Below are positions 1 through 8,133 of a DNA stretch of 64,000 nt, one piece after another. The notes below the pieces were generated by a model. It did no database searches and was not told the origin of the DNA. It saw nothing but the letters and a program-made list of their open reading frames with translations. Position numbers and translations under genes: made by a program. The stretch is from the NCBI GenBank assembly GCA_031260295.1, contig JAIRKE010000001.1, forward strand, positions 248,001 through 312,000. Reading direction: 5' to 3'. Source of the DNA: Azonexus sp. Its GTDB lineage: Bacteria > Pseudomonadota > Gammaproteobacteria > Burkholderiales > Rhodocyclaceae. The stretch's first letter is position 1, and the number at the start of each line of letters is the position of its first letter.

Positions 1-1
1 T

Positions 2-298
2 CTGTCCTCCGTCTTCCTGTCGTCGACCAACCACGAGGAAGACCAGCCCTGCCACTTGCAGCTGAAGGACGCGGCTGTCCCAATCACAGTCAATCTGGCC
101 AAGTACGATGCACCGGAGCAGCGTTACTGTCCCGCCGGTGTCTACGAGATTTTGCATGACGAAGCTGGCACCCCGCGCCTGCAGATCAACGCCCAGAACT
201 GCCTGCACTGCAAGACCTGCGATATCAAGGACCCGACGCAAAATATCAATTGGGTCGTGCCCCAGGGCGGCGAAGGTCCGACCTATCCGAACATGTGA
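2..298 (+). CDS. Electron transfer flavoprotein-ubiquinone oxidoreductase, C-terminal end (partial)
   Basis: This is the 3' end of a gene that begins before the window. The reading frame is open from base 2 and codes about 98 residues. It contains the C-terminal ferredoxin-like segment of ETF-QO, with the cysteine pattern CPAGVYE then [13 protein letters not shown], which binds one 4Fe-4S cluster, and it ends in the typical [10 protein letters not shown]. The family is a membrane-bound flavoprotein that passes electrons from ETF (acyl-CoA and amino-acid oxidation) to ubiquinone. The stop TGA lies 44 bases before fabI on the same strand. The FAD domain is outside the window. The assignment is secure because the iron-sulfur segment is highly conserved. 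Confidence 0.93.
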   Translation: MSSVFLSSTNHEEDQPCHLQLKDAAVPITVNLAKYDAPEQRYCPAGVYEILHDEAGTPRLQINAQNCLHCKTCDIKDPTQNINWVVPQGGEGPTYPNM

Positions 299-303
299 TG
301 CTT

Positions 304-309
304 TATAAT
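304..309 (+). promoter_or_regulatory. Possible -10 element upstream of fabI
   Basis: A perfect TATAAT hexamer lies 33 bases before the fabI start codon, in the short gap after the ETF-QO stop. No convincing -35 hexamer is visible at the usual spacing, so this is only a candidate sigma-70 promoter. Confidence 0.3.
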
Positions 310-342
310 TCGCCGGCTAAAACCCCTTAGGGAGAACAATAG

Positions 343-1140
343 ATGGGCTTTCTTGCCGACAAGAAGATTCTGATCACCGGGCTGCTTTCGAAACACTCCA
401 TCGCCTATGGCATTGCCAAGGCCTGCTATCGCGAAGGTGCGCAACTGGCCTTTACCTACCAGAATGAGCGCTTTCTCGACCGCATCACCAAGTTTGCCGC
501 CGAATTCGACAGCAAGCTCGTGTTTCCGCTCGATGTCAGCAGCGACGAGCAGATCGCCGCGGTGTTCAGCGAACTCGGCAAACACTGGGATGGCCTCGAC
601 GGCTTGGTGCACGCCATCGCCTACGCACCAACCGAGGCAATCGAGGGCGATTTCCTTAATGGCATCTCGCGCGAAGCCTTCCGCGTTGCCCATGATATTT
701 CCTCCTTCAGCTTCCCGGCACTGGTCAAGGCCGCCCGGCCGATGATGCAGGGCCGCAAAAGCTCGGCGCTCGCCCTCTCCTACCTGGGCGCTGAAAAGAC
801 GATGCCGAACTACAACACCATGGGCTTGGCCAAGGCCAGCCTGGAAGCGGCGACGCGCTACTTGGCCTTCTGCCTCGGCCCCGAAGGCATCCGCGCCAAT
901 GCCGTTTCCGCCGGTCCGATCAAAACCCTGGCGGCCTCCGGTATCGGCAATTTCGGCAAGCTGCTGGCCTACAACGCGCACCATGCGCCGCTACGCCGCA
1001 ACGTGTCCATTGAGGAAGTCGGCAATGCCGCCGCCTTCCTGCTGTCCGACTTGGCCAGCGGCATCACCGGCGAGATTCTCTACGTTGATGGCGGCATGAA
1101 CACCACCGCTTTGGGCAACGCCGAGCCGTTGCCGGGCTGA
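343..1140 (+). CDS. fabI: Enoyl-[acyl-carrier-protein] reductase (NADH)
   Basis: FabI reduces the enoyl-ACP double bond in the last step of each fatty-acid elongation cycle, in the cytoplasm. The 265-residue product has the usual FabI length and the short-chain dehydrogenase fold. The N-terminal nucleotide-binding segment is [17 protein letters not shown]. The catalytic residues follow the FabI pattern, with Tyr147 (SYLGAEK), Tyr157 and Lys164 (NYNTMGLAK). The C-terminus carries the [10 protein letters not shown] motif. The start is supported by a GGGAGAA ribosome-binding site just upstream. A perfect 10-bp hairpin follows the stop, at 1150-1172. The neighbours are not fatty-acid genes, so it is probably transcribed alone or with weak read-through from ETF-QO. 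Confidence 0.97.
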   Translation: MGFLADKKILITGLLSKHSIAYGIAKACYREGAQLAFTYQNERFLDRITKFAAEFDSKLVFPLDVSSDEQIAAVFSELGKHWDGLDGLVHAIAYAPTEAIEGDFLNGISREAFRVAHDISSFSFPALVKAARPMMQGRKSSALALSYLGAEKTMPNYNTMGLAKASLEAATRYLAFCLGPEGIRANAVSAGPIKTLAASGIGNFGKLLAYNAHHAPLRRNVSIEEVGNAAAFLLSDLASGITGEILYVDGGMNTTALGNAEPLPG

Positions 1141-1149
1141 GGCAATGGC

Positions 1150-1172
1150 GGCGTCAGGTAATACCTGACGCC
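1150..1172 (+). terminator. Hairpin after fabI
   Basis: A perfect 10-bp inverted repeat (GGCGTCAGGT and its complement) with a 3-base loop begins 9 bases after the fabI stop. No T-run follows, so it is either a weak terminator or a 3' mRNA-stabilising hairpin. Confidence 0.5.
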
Positions 1173-1326
1173 GATCCCATCTGGAAACATCTCGCGCAGG
1201 CAGCTGAGCGCTCCCGCGACAGCGGGTTGAGCCGACATTCGCGTGCCCCTTAGGTTTCAGGCCTCCTGAACTACCCAAGTTTCGAGAACAGCCAAAACCG
1301 CCCGCCGCCTTGTATGTAATGCGGTA

Positions 1327-1464
1327 TTGCAGCACTTAGGCATCAAACCCGGCGAGAAGATTGAGCTGGATTTGCTGCCCGACGGCCGGGCCGAGTTGAA
1401 AACCGCTCAGCCGAAAGGCTCATTCCGGGAGTTGCGGGGCATCCTCAAAGGCAGGACGAATGGC
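1327..1464 (+). pseudogene. AbrB/MazE-type antitoxin remnant
   Basis: The frame encodes HLGIKPGEKIELDLLPDG, the C-terminal half of the DNA-binding swapped-hairpin domain of AbrB/VapB-type antitoxins. It continues to RELRGILKG, the start of the toxin-binding tail. The N-terminal beta strands with the usual methionine start are missing, and the only start is a TTG. The recognisable part stops at about 1464, where it runs into the PIN-domain remnant in another frame. It looks like a dead toxin-antitoxin module shortened by an internal deletion. The surrounding 1141-1803 stretch holds no intact gene. Confidence 0.6.
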
Positions 1465-1654
1465 GCTCGCTGCCACGATCCGCTCGCTGCTGAACACAAG
1501 CAATGTCGTGGTCAACCGCCCTGCCGTCGAAGCTGGCCTTGCCTTGCTGGCTGCTGGCGGAGATTTTGCCGATGGCGTCATTGCCTATGATGGCGCCTGG
1601 CTCGGCGCGGAAACCTTCGTTTCCTTCGATAAGAGCCTGTTCAAAGTCTCCTGA
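1460..1654 (+). pseudogene. PIN-domain (VapC-like) toxin remnant, C-terminal part
   Basis: The 64-residue frame encodes IRSLLNTSNVVVNRPAVEAG, then GGDFADGVIAYDGAWLGAETFVSFDK. This matches the C-terminal half of VapC-type PIN ribonucleases, including the conserved GGDFADGVIA acidic segment and the terminal TFVSFDK. The N-terminal half, with the first catalytic aspartate, is absent, so the protein cannot be an active nuclease. It follows the antitoxin remnant directly and overlaps it by a few bases in a different frame. This suggests one deletion joined the middle of the antitoxin gene to the middle of the toxin gene. Confidence 0.6.
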
Positions 1655-1799
1655 GCAGTAGAGCCAGGAAGGCCAAATGAAGAAACTGCAAGCTGGTTTC
1701 CAGCTTTCGCTCGCAGTTTTTCCATAACCGCCGACACTTTTCCAGCCAGCCAAAGCTGCGCTCCATCACCCTGCGCTTGGGCATCACTTTGAAGGTGTG
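1641..1799 (-). pseudogene. IS5-family transposase C-terminal fragment
   Basis: Read on the minus strand, this stretch encodes FKVMPKRRVMERSFGWLEKC, then RRLWKNCERKLETS and a hydrophobic end LLLRRL. It is the C-terminal end of an IS5-group DDE transposase, including the catalytic glutamate in the VMERSFGWL motif. Only about 52 residues remain. The fragment starts about four bases beyond the rbgA stop codon, so a former insertion sequence has decayed against the 3' end of that gene. I saw no inverted repeats that would define an intact element. Confidence 0.7.
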
Positions 1800-1803
1800 C
1801 AGG

Positions 1804-2718
1804 TCAGCCGGCCTCCGGCTCGCCCTCCTCGTCTGCCGTGGAAGCCGCGGCGTGTAGCTGCCGGGCGCGAATCTCGCGCAACGCTGGCGTTTCCAGGCTG
1901 ATGCGGCCGAGGGCGCCACTGCGATAGTCGGTCAGCAACACGGCCGAGGCCTTTTCCAGATCGAACTCGCCGCCGCGCCCCTTCTGCAGGCAGCCGCGCT
2001 TTTTCGCCACCGCCTCGATAACGCCAACGCCGTCCAGGCCATCGACAGCGAACCCGTAGCGGGCGGTCAGCAGCGTCGGGTAAGCCTGCACTAGGTAATC
2101 GGCGAGAAACACCGCGACATCCTCGCCAATATAGGCATTGACGCCGACCGCATGGCTGGCGGCCAGCATCAGACCATCGACCGGATCGGCGATCTTCGGC
2201 CAGAGCATGCCCGGCGTATCGTAAAGAGTCAGCCGCGAACTGATGTCGATGCGCTGCTGGCTCTTGGTCACCGCCGGCTGGTCACCGACGGCGGCCACCT
2301 TTTTCTTGACCAGGGCATTCAGCAGCGTCGATTTGCCGACGTTGGGAATGCCCATGATCATCAGGCGCAGCGGCTTCACCGCATCGTTGCGGTGCGGCGC
2401 CAGCTTTTGTGCCAACGCCGGAATCTTCGCTACGTCACCGGCTTTCTTGCAGGAAATGGCAACGGCCGAAACGCCCGGCTGCTCGGAGAAATGCCGCAAC
2501 CAAGCCTTGGTCGACTCGGGATCGGCCAAGTCGGCCTTGTTCAGCAGTTTCAAGCAGGGCCGCTGGCGGAAGGCGCGCAACTCGTGAATCATCGGGTTGC
2601 TCGAAGCCGCCGGCAGGCGTGCATCGAGCACCTCGACCACGACATCGGCCATGGCCAGCGTTTCGGCCGCCTTCTTGCGGGCCGAGGTCATGTGCCCCGG
2701 AAACCATTGGATAGCCAT
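1804..2718 (-). CDS. rbgA: Ribosome biogenesis GTPase YlqF/RbgA
   Basis: RbgA-type GTPases assist late maturation of the large ribosomal subunit. The 304-residue product is a circularly permuted GTPase with the G4 motif first (LLNKADL), then G1 (GIPNVGKSTLLN), then G3 (YDTPGMLWP). The N-terminus IQWFPGHMTSARK is typical of the family. The gene is the last of the minus-strand block, 12 bases after moaD. Its stop codon lies about four bases from an IS5-type transposase fragment. The final residues (DEEGEPEAG) may therefore differ from relatives, but the length is normal and the GTPase core is complete. Confidence 0.93.
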   Translation of the reverse strand: MAIQWFPGHMTSARKKAAETLAMADVVVEVLDARLPAASSNPMIHELRAFRQRPCLKLLNKADLADPESTKAWLRHFSEQPGVSAVAISCKKAGDVAKIPALAQKLAPHRNDAVKPLRLMIMGIPNVGKSTLLNALVKKKVAAVGDQPAVTKSQQRIDISSRLTLYDTPGMLWPKIADPVDGLMLAASHAVGVNAYIGEDVAVFLADYLVQAYPTLLTARYGFAVDGLDGVGVIEAVAKKRGCLQKGRGGEFDLEKASAVLLTDYRSGALGRISLETPALREIRARQLHAAASTADEEGEPEAG

Positions 2719-2730
2719 CGTGCGCCCCGT

Positions 2731-2979
2731 TCAGCCGCCGGTCACCGGCGGGAAAAAGGCGACCTCGTCGCCCTCCCCGAGCAGCGCATCGAATCCGGCC
2801 ATGTCCTGATTGACGGCGCAGCGCAGATTTTTCGCGCTGGCCAGTTTGTCTCGCCCTTGGCCGACCAACCAGTCGCGCAGCTGGCCGACGGTGGCGATGT
2901 CGGCGGGCAACTCGATATTTTCACCGGAACGGCCAAGCGCCTCGCGCAGGCCGGCGAAATACAACACTTTGACATTCAT
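2731..2979 (-). CDS. moaD: Molybdopterin synthase sulfur carrier subunit
   Basis: MoaD is the small ubiquitin-like subunit of molybdopterin synthase. Its C-terminal glycine is thiocarboxylated and donates sulfur to precursor Z. The 82-residue product starts MNVKVLYFAGLREALGRSGE and ends PPVTGG, with the required Gly-Gly tail. A longer frame runs upstream, but the start chosen at 2979 overlaps the moeA stop as ATGA, the typical sign of translational coupling. The large subunit moaE is not next to it in this window. Confidence 0.93.
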   Translation of the reverse strand: MNVKVLYFAGLREALGRSGENIELPADIATVGQLRDWLVGQGRDKLASAKNLRCAVNQDMAGFDALLGEGDEVAFFPPVTGG

Positions 2980-4196
2980 GACAGCAATTCCGCAAAAGGC
3001 ACGAAGGATACCGCGTCGCCACACCGGACCGTCTGTTCCGGCCGCAGCAGCACCAGGCCATCGCCCCAGCACAGCGAAGTGACGACGCCAGCACCCTGGT
3101 TGGGGAACAACTCGACACCGCCGTCATCCGTCATCCGGCCACGCAGGAACTCGGCTCGGGCATCCGGGCGCAGCCAGTCGAATTCGGCGCGTAACGGGAA
3201 GCGACGCGGAACCACGTCGGTCACACCCTGCAAGCGCAGCATGAAGGGCCGGACCAGGACCAGGAAAGTGACCATCGCCGATACCGGATTGCCCGGCAGG
3301 CCGACGAACCACGCCTTGCCGCCGCCATCGTGGTCGATGCTGCAATCGATTTCGCCGAAGGCCAGCGGCTTGCCCGGCTTGATGGCGATCTTCCACAAAT
3401 CGAGCCGGCCTTCGGCCTCGACCGCCGCCTTGACGTGATCCTCCTCGCCAACCGAAACGCCGCCGCTGGTGATGATCAGGTCGTTGTCGGCCGCCGCCTT
3501 GCGCAATGCCTCGCGGGTCGCCGCCAAGTTATCCGGTACCGTGCCGAGATCGCGCACCTCGCAGCCGAGGCCATCGAGCAGCGCCCGCAGCGCGTAGCGG
3601 TTGGAGTTGTAGATGCCGCCCGGCGGCAGCGGTTCGCCGGGCTGAATCAGTTCGTCGCCGGTGAAGAAAACGCCGACGCGCAACCGGCGATAGACCGGCA
3701 ACTCCGGCAGGCCGGCCGAGGCAGCCAGGGCGATGTCCTGCGGCCGCAGCCGGATACCGGCTTGGAGAATCTCGGCACCGGCGGCGATATCCTCGCCGGC
3801 GCGGCGGATGTTCTCGCCCGGACGCGGGACATGATTGACCACGACCTCTTCGCCGCGCGCCGCGCAGCGCTCCTGCATGACCACGGCATCGGCACCGGGC
3901 GGCACGGGGGCGCCGGTGAAAATGCGGGCCGCGGTGCCGGGCTGCAAAGCACTACCGACCTGGCCGGCCGGAATGCGCTGACTGACCGGCAGGCGGGTTC
4001 CGGCGGCGGCAACATCGGCCACACGCACCGCGTAACCGTCCATCGCCGAATTGTCGAGCGGCGGCGAAGCGACGGTGGAAACCTGTGGTGCGGCCAACAC
4101 TCGCCCGGCGGCGGCAGTCAGCGGCAGGCTGCGGGTTTCCGCGACCGGCTGCGCCGCGGCCAGCAAGCGCTCGAAAGCTTGTTCAAAAGTCAGCAT
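2976..4196 (-). CDS. moeA: Molybdopterin molybdenumtransferase
   Basis: MoeA inserts molybdate into adenylated molybdopterin, the last step of molybdenum cofactor synthesis. The 406-residue product matches the family in length and motifs: PPLDNSAMDGYAV near residue 50, FTGAPVPPGADAVV, FFTGDELIQPGEPL with IYNSN, TSGGVSVGEEDHVK, and GLPGNPVSAMVTF. It overlaps mobB by seven bases at its start and moaD by four at its end, so the three genes probably share one transcript and are translationally coupled. Confidence 0.95.
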   Translation of the reverse strand: MLTFEQAFERLLAAAQPVAETRSLPLTAAAGRVLAAPQVSTVASPPLDNSAMDGYAVRVADVAAAGTRLPVSQRIPAGQVGSALQPGTAARIFTGAPVPPGADAVVMQERCAARGEEVVVNHVPRPGENIRRAGEDIAAGAEILQAGIRLRPQDIALAASAGLPELPVYRRLRVGVFFTGDELIQPGEPLPPGGIYNSNRYALRALLDGLGCEVRDLGTVPDNLAATREALRKAAADNDLIITSGGVSVGEEDHVKAAVEAEGRLDLWKIAIKPGKPLAFGEIDCSIDHDGGGKAWFVGLPGNPVSAMVTFLVLVRPFMLRLQGVTDVVPRRFPLRAEFDWLRPDARAEFLRGRMTDDGGVELFPNQGAGVVTSLCWGDGLVLLRPEQTVRCGDAVSFVPFAELLS

Positions 4197-4696
4197 GGAC
4201 GCTCCTGTAAATCGAGAGTGGTCATCACGAAATCAGCGATGCGCTCGATGTCATCGAGCGGCAGGCAAGGCAGCGCGGTGTCGAGAGCAACATCGGTAGC
4301 CACGGCCACGATGTCGCGGCGCTCGGGAAAAAGCGGCGGCTTGCCGTTCTCGGGCCGATAGACTTCCAATTTCGGCACCGGTTCCTGCTTGAAGCCCTCG
4401 ATCAGCACCAGGTCACAGGGGGCCAGGCGACCGAGCAGTTCGTCGAGGCTGATATCGCCGCCAGCGCGGTTCTCGCGCATCAGCACCCAGCGATTGCTAC
4501 AGGAAAGCAAGACCTCGCTGGCCCCGGCTTCGCGGTGGCGGTAGGAATCCTTGCCCGGACGGTCCATGTCGAAACCGTGGTGGGCATGTTTGATGACGGA
4601 AACCTTGAGGCCACGCGCGGTGAAACAGGGGATCAGCTTTTCCAGCAAGGTGGTCTTGCCGGAACCGGAATAGCCGGCGATGCCGAATACTTTCAT
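4190..4696 (-). CDS. mobB: Molybdopterin-guanine dinucleotide biosynthesis adaptor MobB
   Basis: MobB is a small P-loop GTP-binding protein that supports MobA in attaching GMP to molybdopterin. The 168-residue product begins MKVFGIAGYSGSGKTTLLEK, with the Walker A motif at the N-terminus, and contains the typical VIKHAHHGFDMDRPGKDSYRH block and LVLIEGFK. It lies between an ATP-grasp-like gene, 17 bases upstream, and moeA, which it overlaps. MobA itself is not in the window. Confidence 0.93.
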   Translation of the reverse strand: MKVFGIAGYSGSGKTTLLEKLIPCFTARGLKVSVIKHAHHGFDMDRPGKDSYRHREAGASEVLLSCSNRWVLMRENRAGGDISLDELLGRLAPCDLVLIEGFKQEPVPKLEVYRPENGKPPLFPERRDIVAVATDVALDTALPCLPLDDIERIADFVMTTLDLQERPC

Positions 4697-4713
4697 GGCT
4701 GCATTCTACGTGT

Positions 4714-6036
4714 TCAGGCTGAGAAAACCGGGGCAAAGCCGCCGCCAGGGGTGCGGAAGTTAGTGGTCTGCCCCTGGTACAGGCGGGCGGCGAACAATTG
4801 GACATACCCCTGATAGACATAGGCACGGATATCGGCCTTCATCGTTTGTGACTCGTCCTCGACCGGCACCGGATGTTCCGAGGGCGGCGCGATTTCCTGG
4901 GCGATATAACCGCCTTGCAAGATGTCCTCGAACACGCGCCGGGTCAGCTTGTCGCCGCGATACGCGGCACGGCTGCCGAAGCCGGCGGCCGGCTTGAAGA
5001 ACCAGCGCTTGCGCTCGGCCCAGAAGCGCTCGCCCTCCTCCGCCCGCACCGCCACCGTACGCGGCACGCCGGCCAGCAGCGTAGCGCGGATCGCTGCCGG
5101 CACGCCAAATTCGTCGAGCACGGCCGGATCGGACAACAACATCAGGTTGCGCTTGTCAGCATAAAGCGCATGGGCGAAGGGATGCGGCGTGACGACCACG
5201 CCGCCTGCAGCAAACACAGCGCGCAGCGCGGCATTGGCCGGGGTATCGAGCGAGAAATCGGTGAGCCGGTTGTAGATCAGGTCGACGATTTCACCTTGGG
5301 AGACTGTCGCAAGCTGTTCTGGTGAGACGCTGCCTGCCCTCTCCCCCAGCCCCTCTCCCGCAAGCGGGCGAGGGGGGCAAAAGCCCCTCTCCCACTCGTG
5401 GGAGAGTGGTGGGGGAGAGGGCGGGGGTTTTTCGGCACACCCCTGATACTGGAGCCGGCCGCCAACCCGGGTGAAATCGGCCGGATCGGCAATGACCGCG
5501 GCGATGCCGTGGCGCTCAACGAGGCGGCGGAACAGCTCGAACTCCGGCGCCAGATACTGCTGCGCCGGCTTCTCGTCGACGATGGCGATGCGCGTCAGCG
5601 GCACATCCCCACGCGATAAGCGCCATTCCTCGCGGAACATGGCGACGAAATCCTCCTCGATGCGCACGGCGGCATCAATGGCACCGTGGGCCCGGAGCAG
5701 GCAGGCATTGAGCATGCCTCCGCCGGCATTGGTATTGATCTCGATCAGCCTCGGCTGGCCGTCGACCAAGTGAAAGTCATAGCCGAAGAAAACGCTGCGC
5801 GCCGGTAGTTCGCCGCCGGCGCCGGGCGGTGCCCAGGCCAGCACGCGGCGGCGGTATTCCGGCAGCGCAACGACCGTTTCGATGGCCGCCACCAGCTCGC
5901 GCATCGCCGCCAGCGTGGCCGCCGGCAAGGCGAGCGCCGCCTGCGAGAAAAGCGCTGGATGGCTGACGGCCAGCGTTTCGAGATCGAGGCCGGCACCGTC
6001 GGCCAGCGCCGCGGCCAGGGCATCCCGGCTAAACAT
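4714..6036 (-). CDS. ATP-grasp-like protein of unknown substrate, with an in-frame repeat insertion
   Basis: The product is about 440 residues. Its core resembles the ATP-grasp fold: FFGYDFHLVDGQPRLIEINT near residue 90, a candidate ATP lysine in RWFFKPAAGFGSRA, GGYIAQEIAPPSEH, and DIRAYVYQGYVQLFAARLY followed by TNFRTPGGGFAPVF. These enzymes usually ligate a carboxylate to an amine, but I do not recognise the substrate. The start at 6036 was preferred over two upstream ATGs because AGGA stands six bases before it; it overlaps the helicase gene by eight bases. A proline- and glycine-rich stretch in the middle is encoded by a palindromic repeat at 5336-5422 that stays in frame. A peptide ligase working near molybdenum cofactor genes is only a guess. 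Confidence 0.6.
   Translation of the reverse strand: MFSRDALAAALADGAGLDLETLAVSHPALFSQAALALPAATLAAMRELVAAIETVVALPEYRRRVLAWAPPGAGGELPARSVFFGYDFHLVDGQPRLIEINTNAGGGMLNACLLRAHGAIDAAVRIEEDFVAMFREEWRLSRGDVPLTRIAIVDEKPAQQYLAPEFELFRRLVERHGIAAVIADPADFTRVGGRLQYQGCAEKPPPSPPPLSHEWERGFCPPRPLAGEGLGERAGSVSPEQLATVSQGEIVDLIYNRLTDFSLDTPANAALRAVFAAGGVVVTPHPFAHALYADKRNLMLLSDPAVLDEFGVPAAIRATLLAGVPRTVAVRAEEGERFWAERKRWFFKPAAGFGSRAAYRGDKLTRRVFEDILQGGYIAQEIAPPSEHPVPVEDESQTMKADIRAYVYQGYVQLFAARLYQGQTTNFRTPGGGFAPVFSA
5336..5422. repeat. REP-like double-hairpin palindromic element inside a coding region
   Basis: An outer perfect 13-bp inverted repeat (5336-5348 with 5410-5422) encloses two inner hairpins. The first is 5350-5361 with 5364-5375, 12 bp with one mismatch and an AA loop. 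The second is 5387-5395 with 5398-5406, 9 bp and perfect. The pattern is that of a mobile palindromic unit of the REP/BIME kind. The 87 bases equal 29 codons, so the host ATP-grasp gene stays open. On the minus strand the inserted part reads as a Pro/Gly/Glu-rich segment (PPPSPPPLSHEWERG and PLAGEGLGERAG), a translation often seen where such repeats enter genes. Confidence 0.8.
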
Positions 6037-7966
6037 GGGCATTCCTGGCGGCAAAGAAATTCAGCACTTCGGATAGCTCCTTGGTTCGCTTCATCGGCGG
6101 CAGACTTTGCCACACGCGGCGGCCATACGGCTTTGATAGAAGTCGGGGATCGCAGATCATCAGCACACCGCGGTCGCGCTCGTCGCGGATCAACCGGCCG
6201 GCGCCCTGCTTGACATTGATGACCGCGCGCGGCAACTGGTATTCGATAAAAGGATTTCGCCCCTGGCGCCGCATCTGCTCGATGCGCGCCGCCAGCACCG
6301 GGTCATCGGGCGGCGCGAAGGGAATCTTGTCGATGATCACCAGCGACAGCGCCTCGCCGCGCACGTCGACGCCTTCCCAGAAGCTCTGGCTACCGACCAG
6401 GATGGCGTTGCCGAGATAACGGAAGCGCCGCAGCAAATCGTTCTTGCTGCCCTCGCCCTGCAACAGCAGCGGCATATCGACGCCGGCCTCGGTCAGCCGC
6501 GTCTGCAGCAGTTCGTGCGTGCGGCGCATCGCCCGCAGGCTGGTGCACAGGAAGAAGGCGCCGCCGCCGGCCGCGAGCACGGCGGGAAAGGCGGCCTCGA
6601 CGACGGCATCGGTATAGCCATATGAATTTGGCTCCGGCATACCCAGCGGCGCATACAGCACAGCCTGGCTGCCAAAGTCGAAAGGACTCTGCCAGCAGGC
6701 CGATTCCGGCTCACCAAGGCCGAGTTCGGCGCAGTAGTGGTGGAACTTGCCCTGCACCGCCAGCGTCGCCGAGGTAAAAATCCAGGCCCGCGGATGGCCA
6801 CCCATCTGCTTGCGGAAAATCTCGGCAACGTCGAGCGGCGTCGCATTCAATTGCAGCGAATGGGTAAACGCCTCGGCCCAGCGAACCGTGCCGTCTTCAC
6901 TCAAGTTCCGCCATTCGCCCAACGCCCGCACCAGATCGCCGGCCCGCTGCCAGCACTTTTCCAGGCCCTCGGCCCGCTCCGCCTGACTTTCGAGCAGGGC
7001 GGCGAAGGCCGTCACCTCGTCTTCCAGCGCCTGCAGCGCCGGGGCGAATTCTGGCTTCTCCTGCAACTGTCCCCAGGAAAAACGGCCGGCGTCGATGCCG
7101 ACGGCCAGGCGCAAGTCCTTGGCCACCTTCTCCAGTTGCCGGGCCGCCGTTTGCAGTTGAACACAGTCGCGGGCATGGGCCAGGCCCTCGGCGCGGGCGT
7201 CGCGGGCCAGATCGATCACCTGCGCCGTCGACACGCTATCGCCGAAGAACAAGGTCGCCACTTCCGGCAACTGGTGAGCCTCGTCGAAGATCACCGTATT
7301 GCAGGCCGGCAGCAGTTCGGCCATGCCCTCGTCGCGCAGCATCACATCGGCAAAGAACAGGTGGTGATTGACCACCACCAGGTCGGCGGCCATCGCCTCG
7401 CGCCGCGCCTGCATCACGAAGCAGCCCTTGTAGTCCGGGCAATCCTGGCCGAGACAATTCTCGCGGCTCGAAGTGGCATGGTTCCAGACCGGTGAACTTT
7501 CATTCACCTCCAGGCATTCGGCCTTGTCGCCGGTTTGGCTGACCTTGGCGAAGACGGCGATACGGCGAGCATCGGCAGCATCCTCGCGGCTGAGGAAACG
7601 GCCGTCGGCCAGCGCCCGTTCCAGGTGGTAGGGACAAACATAGTTGGCCCGCCCCTTCAACAGCGCGATCTTGACCGGCGCCTTCAGCGCATCGCGGACC
7701 ATCGGCAGGTCCTTGTTGAACAACTGGTCCTGCAGCGTCTTGGTGCCGGTCGACACGATCACCTTGCCGCCCGAGCGCAAGGCCGGAACCAGATAGGCAA
7801 AAGTCTTGCCCGTGCCGGTGCCGGCCTCGGCAATGAACACCGAACAGCGGTCGATGGCAGCGGCGATGGATTCAGCCATCTCGACCTGCTGCTGGCGTAC
7901 GCGGTAGCCGTCAATGGCCGTGGCCAGCGGCCCAGCGGGAGAAAAGATTTCCGAAAGGGAAGACAA
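6029..7966 (-). CDS. yoaA: ATP-dependent DNA helicase, DinG/YoaA family
   Basis: This is a superfamily-2 XPD-like 5'-3' helicase with an iron-sulfur cluster, linked in relatives to DNA damage tolerance and replication restart. The 645-residue product has Walker A AEAGTGTGKTFAYLVPA near residue 45, a cysteine set for the 4Fe-4S cluster (VCPYHLER, then AECLEVN, NCLGQDC and KGC), DEAH in VIFDEAHQLPE, and helicase motifs VGSQSFWEGVDVRG and QGAGRLIRDERDRG near the C-terminus. Length and the absence of an exonuclease domain fit YoaA better than long DinG forms. It heads the minus-strand block that continues into the ATP-grasp and molybdenum cofactor genes. Confidence 0.9.
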   Translation of the reverse strand: MSSLSEIFSPAGPLATAIDGYRVRQQQVEMAESIAAAIDRCSVFIAEAGTGTGKTFAYLVPALRSGGKVIVSTGTKTLQDQLFNKDLPMVRDALKAPVKIALLKGRANYVCPYHLERALADGRFLSREDAADARRIAVFAKVSQTGDKAECLEVNESSPVWNHATSSRENCLGQDCPDYKGCFVMQARREAMAADLVVVNHHLFFADVMLRDEGMAELLPACNTVIFDEAHQLPEVATLFFGDSVSTAQVIDLARDARAEGLAHARDCVQLQTAARQLEKVAKDLRLAVGIDAGRFSWGQLQEKPEFAPALQALEDEVTAFAALLESQAERAEGLEKCWQRAGDLVRALGEWRNLSEDGTVRWAEAFTHSLQLNATPLDVAEIFRKQMGGHPRAWIFTSATLAVQGKFHHYCAELGLGEPESACWQSPFDFGSQAVLYAPLGMPEPNSYGYTDAVVEAAFPAVLAAGGGAFFLCTSLRAMRRTHELLQTRLTEAGVDMPLLLQGEGSKNDLLRRFRYLGNAILVGSQSFWEGVDVRGEALSLVIIDKIPFAPPDDPVLAARIEQMRRQGRNPFIEYQLPRAVINVKQGAGRLIRDERDRGVLMICDPRLLSKPYGRRVWQSLPPMKRTKELSEVLNFFAARNAHV

Positions 7967-8133
7967 GGGAAAAGCCTGAAAAAACCGGGCGGATTCTAGC
8001 AGATGCCCGGCTCCCTCCGGCTTGACCGTGGCGCTTCAGCGCACCTCAAGTGGAGGCAGCGGATGCGTTTGAGTACGCTGGCGAGGTATTCAGGCAAATT
8101 CGATGTTGGCCCCGAGGTACGTTAGGTGTTGGG

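Noticed and set aside
2152-3438. Plus-strand open frame of 428 codons over rbgA, moaD and moeA
   Set aside because: It is the shadow of GC-rich minus-strand genes with clear motifs; its translation has no recognisable domain.
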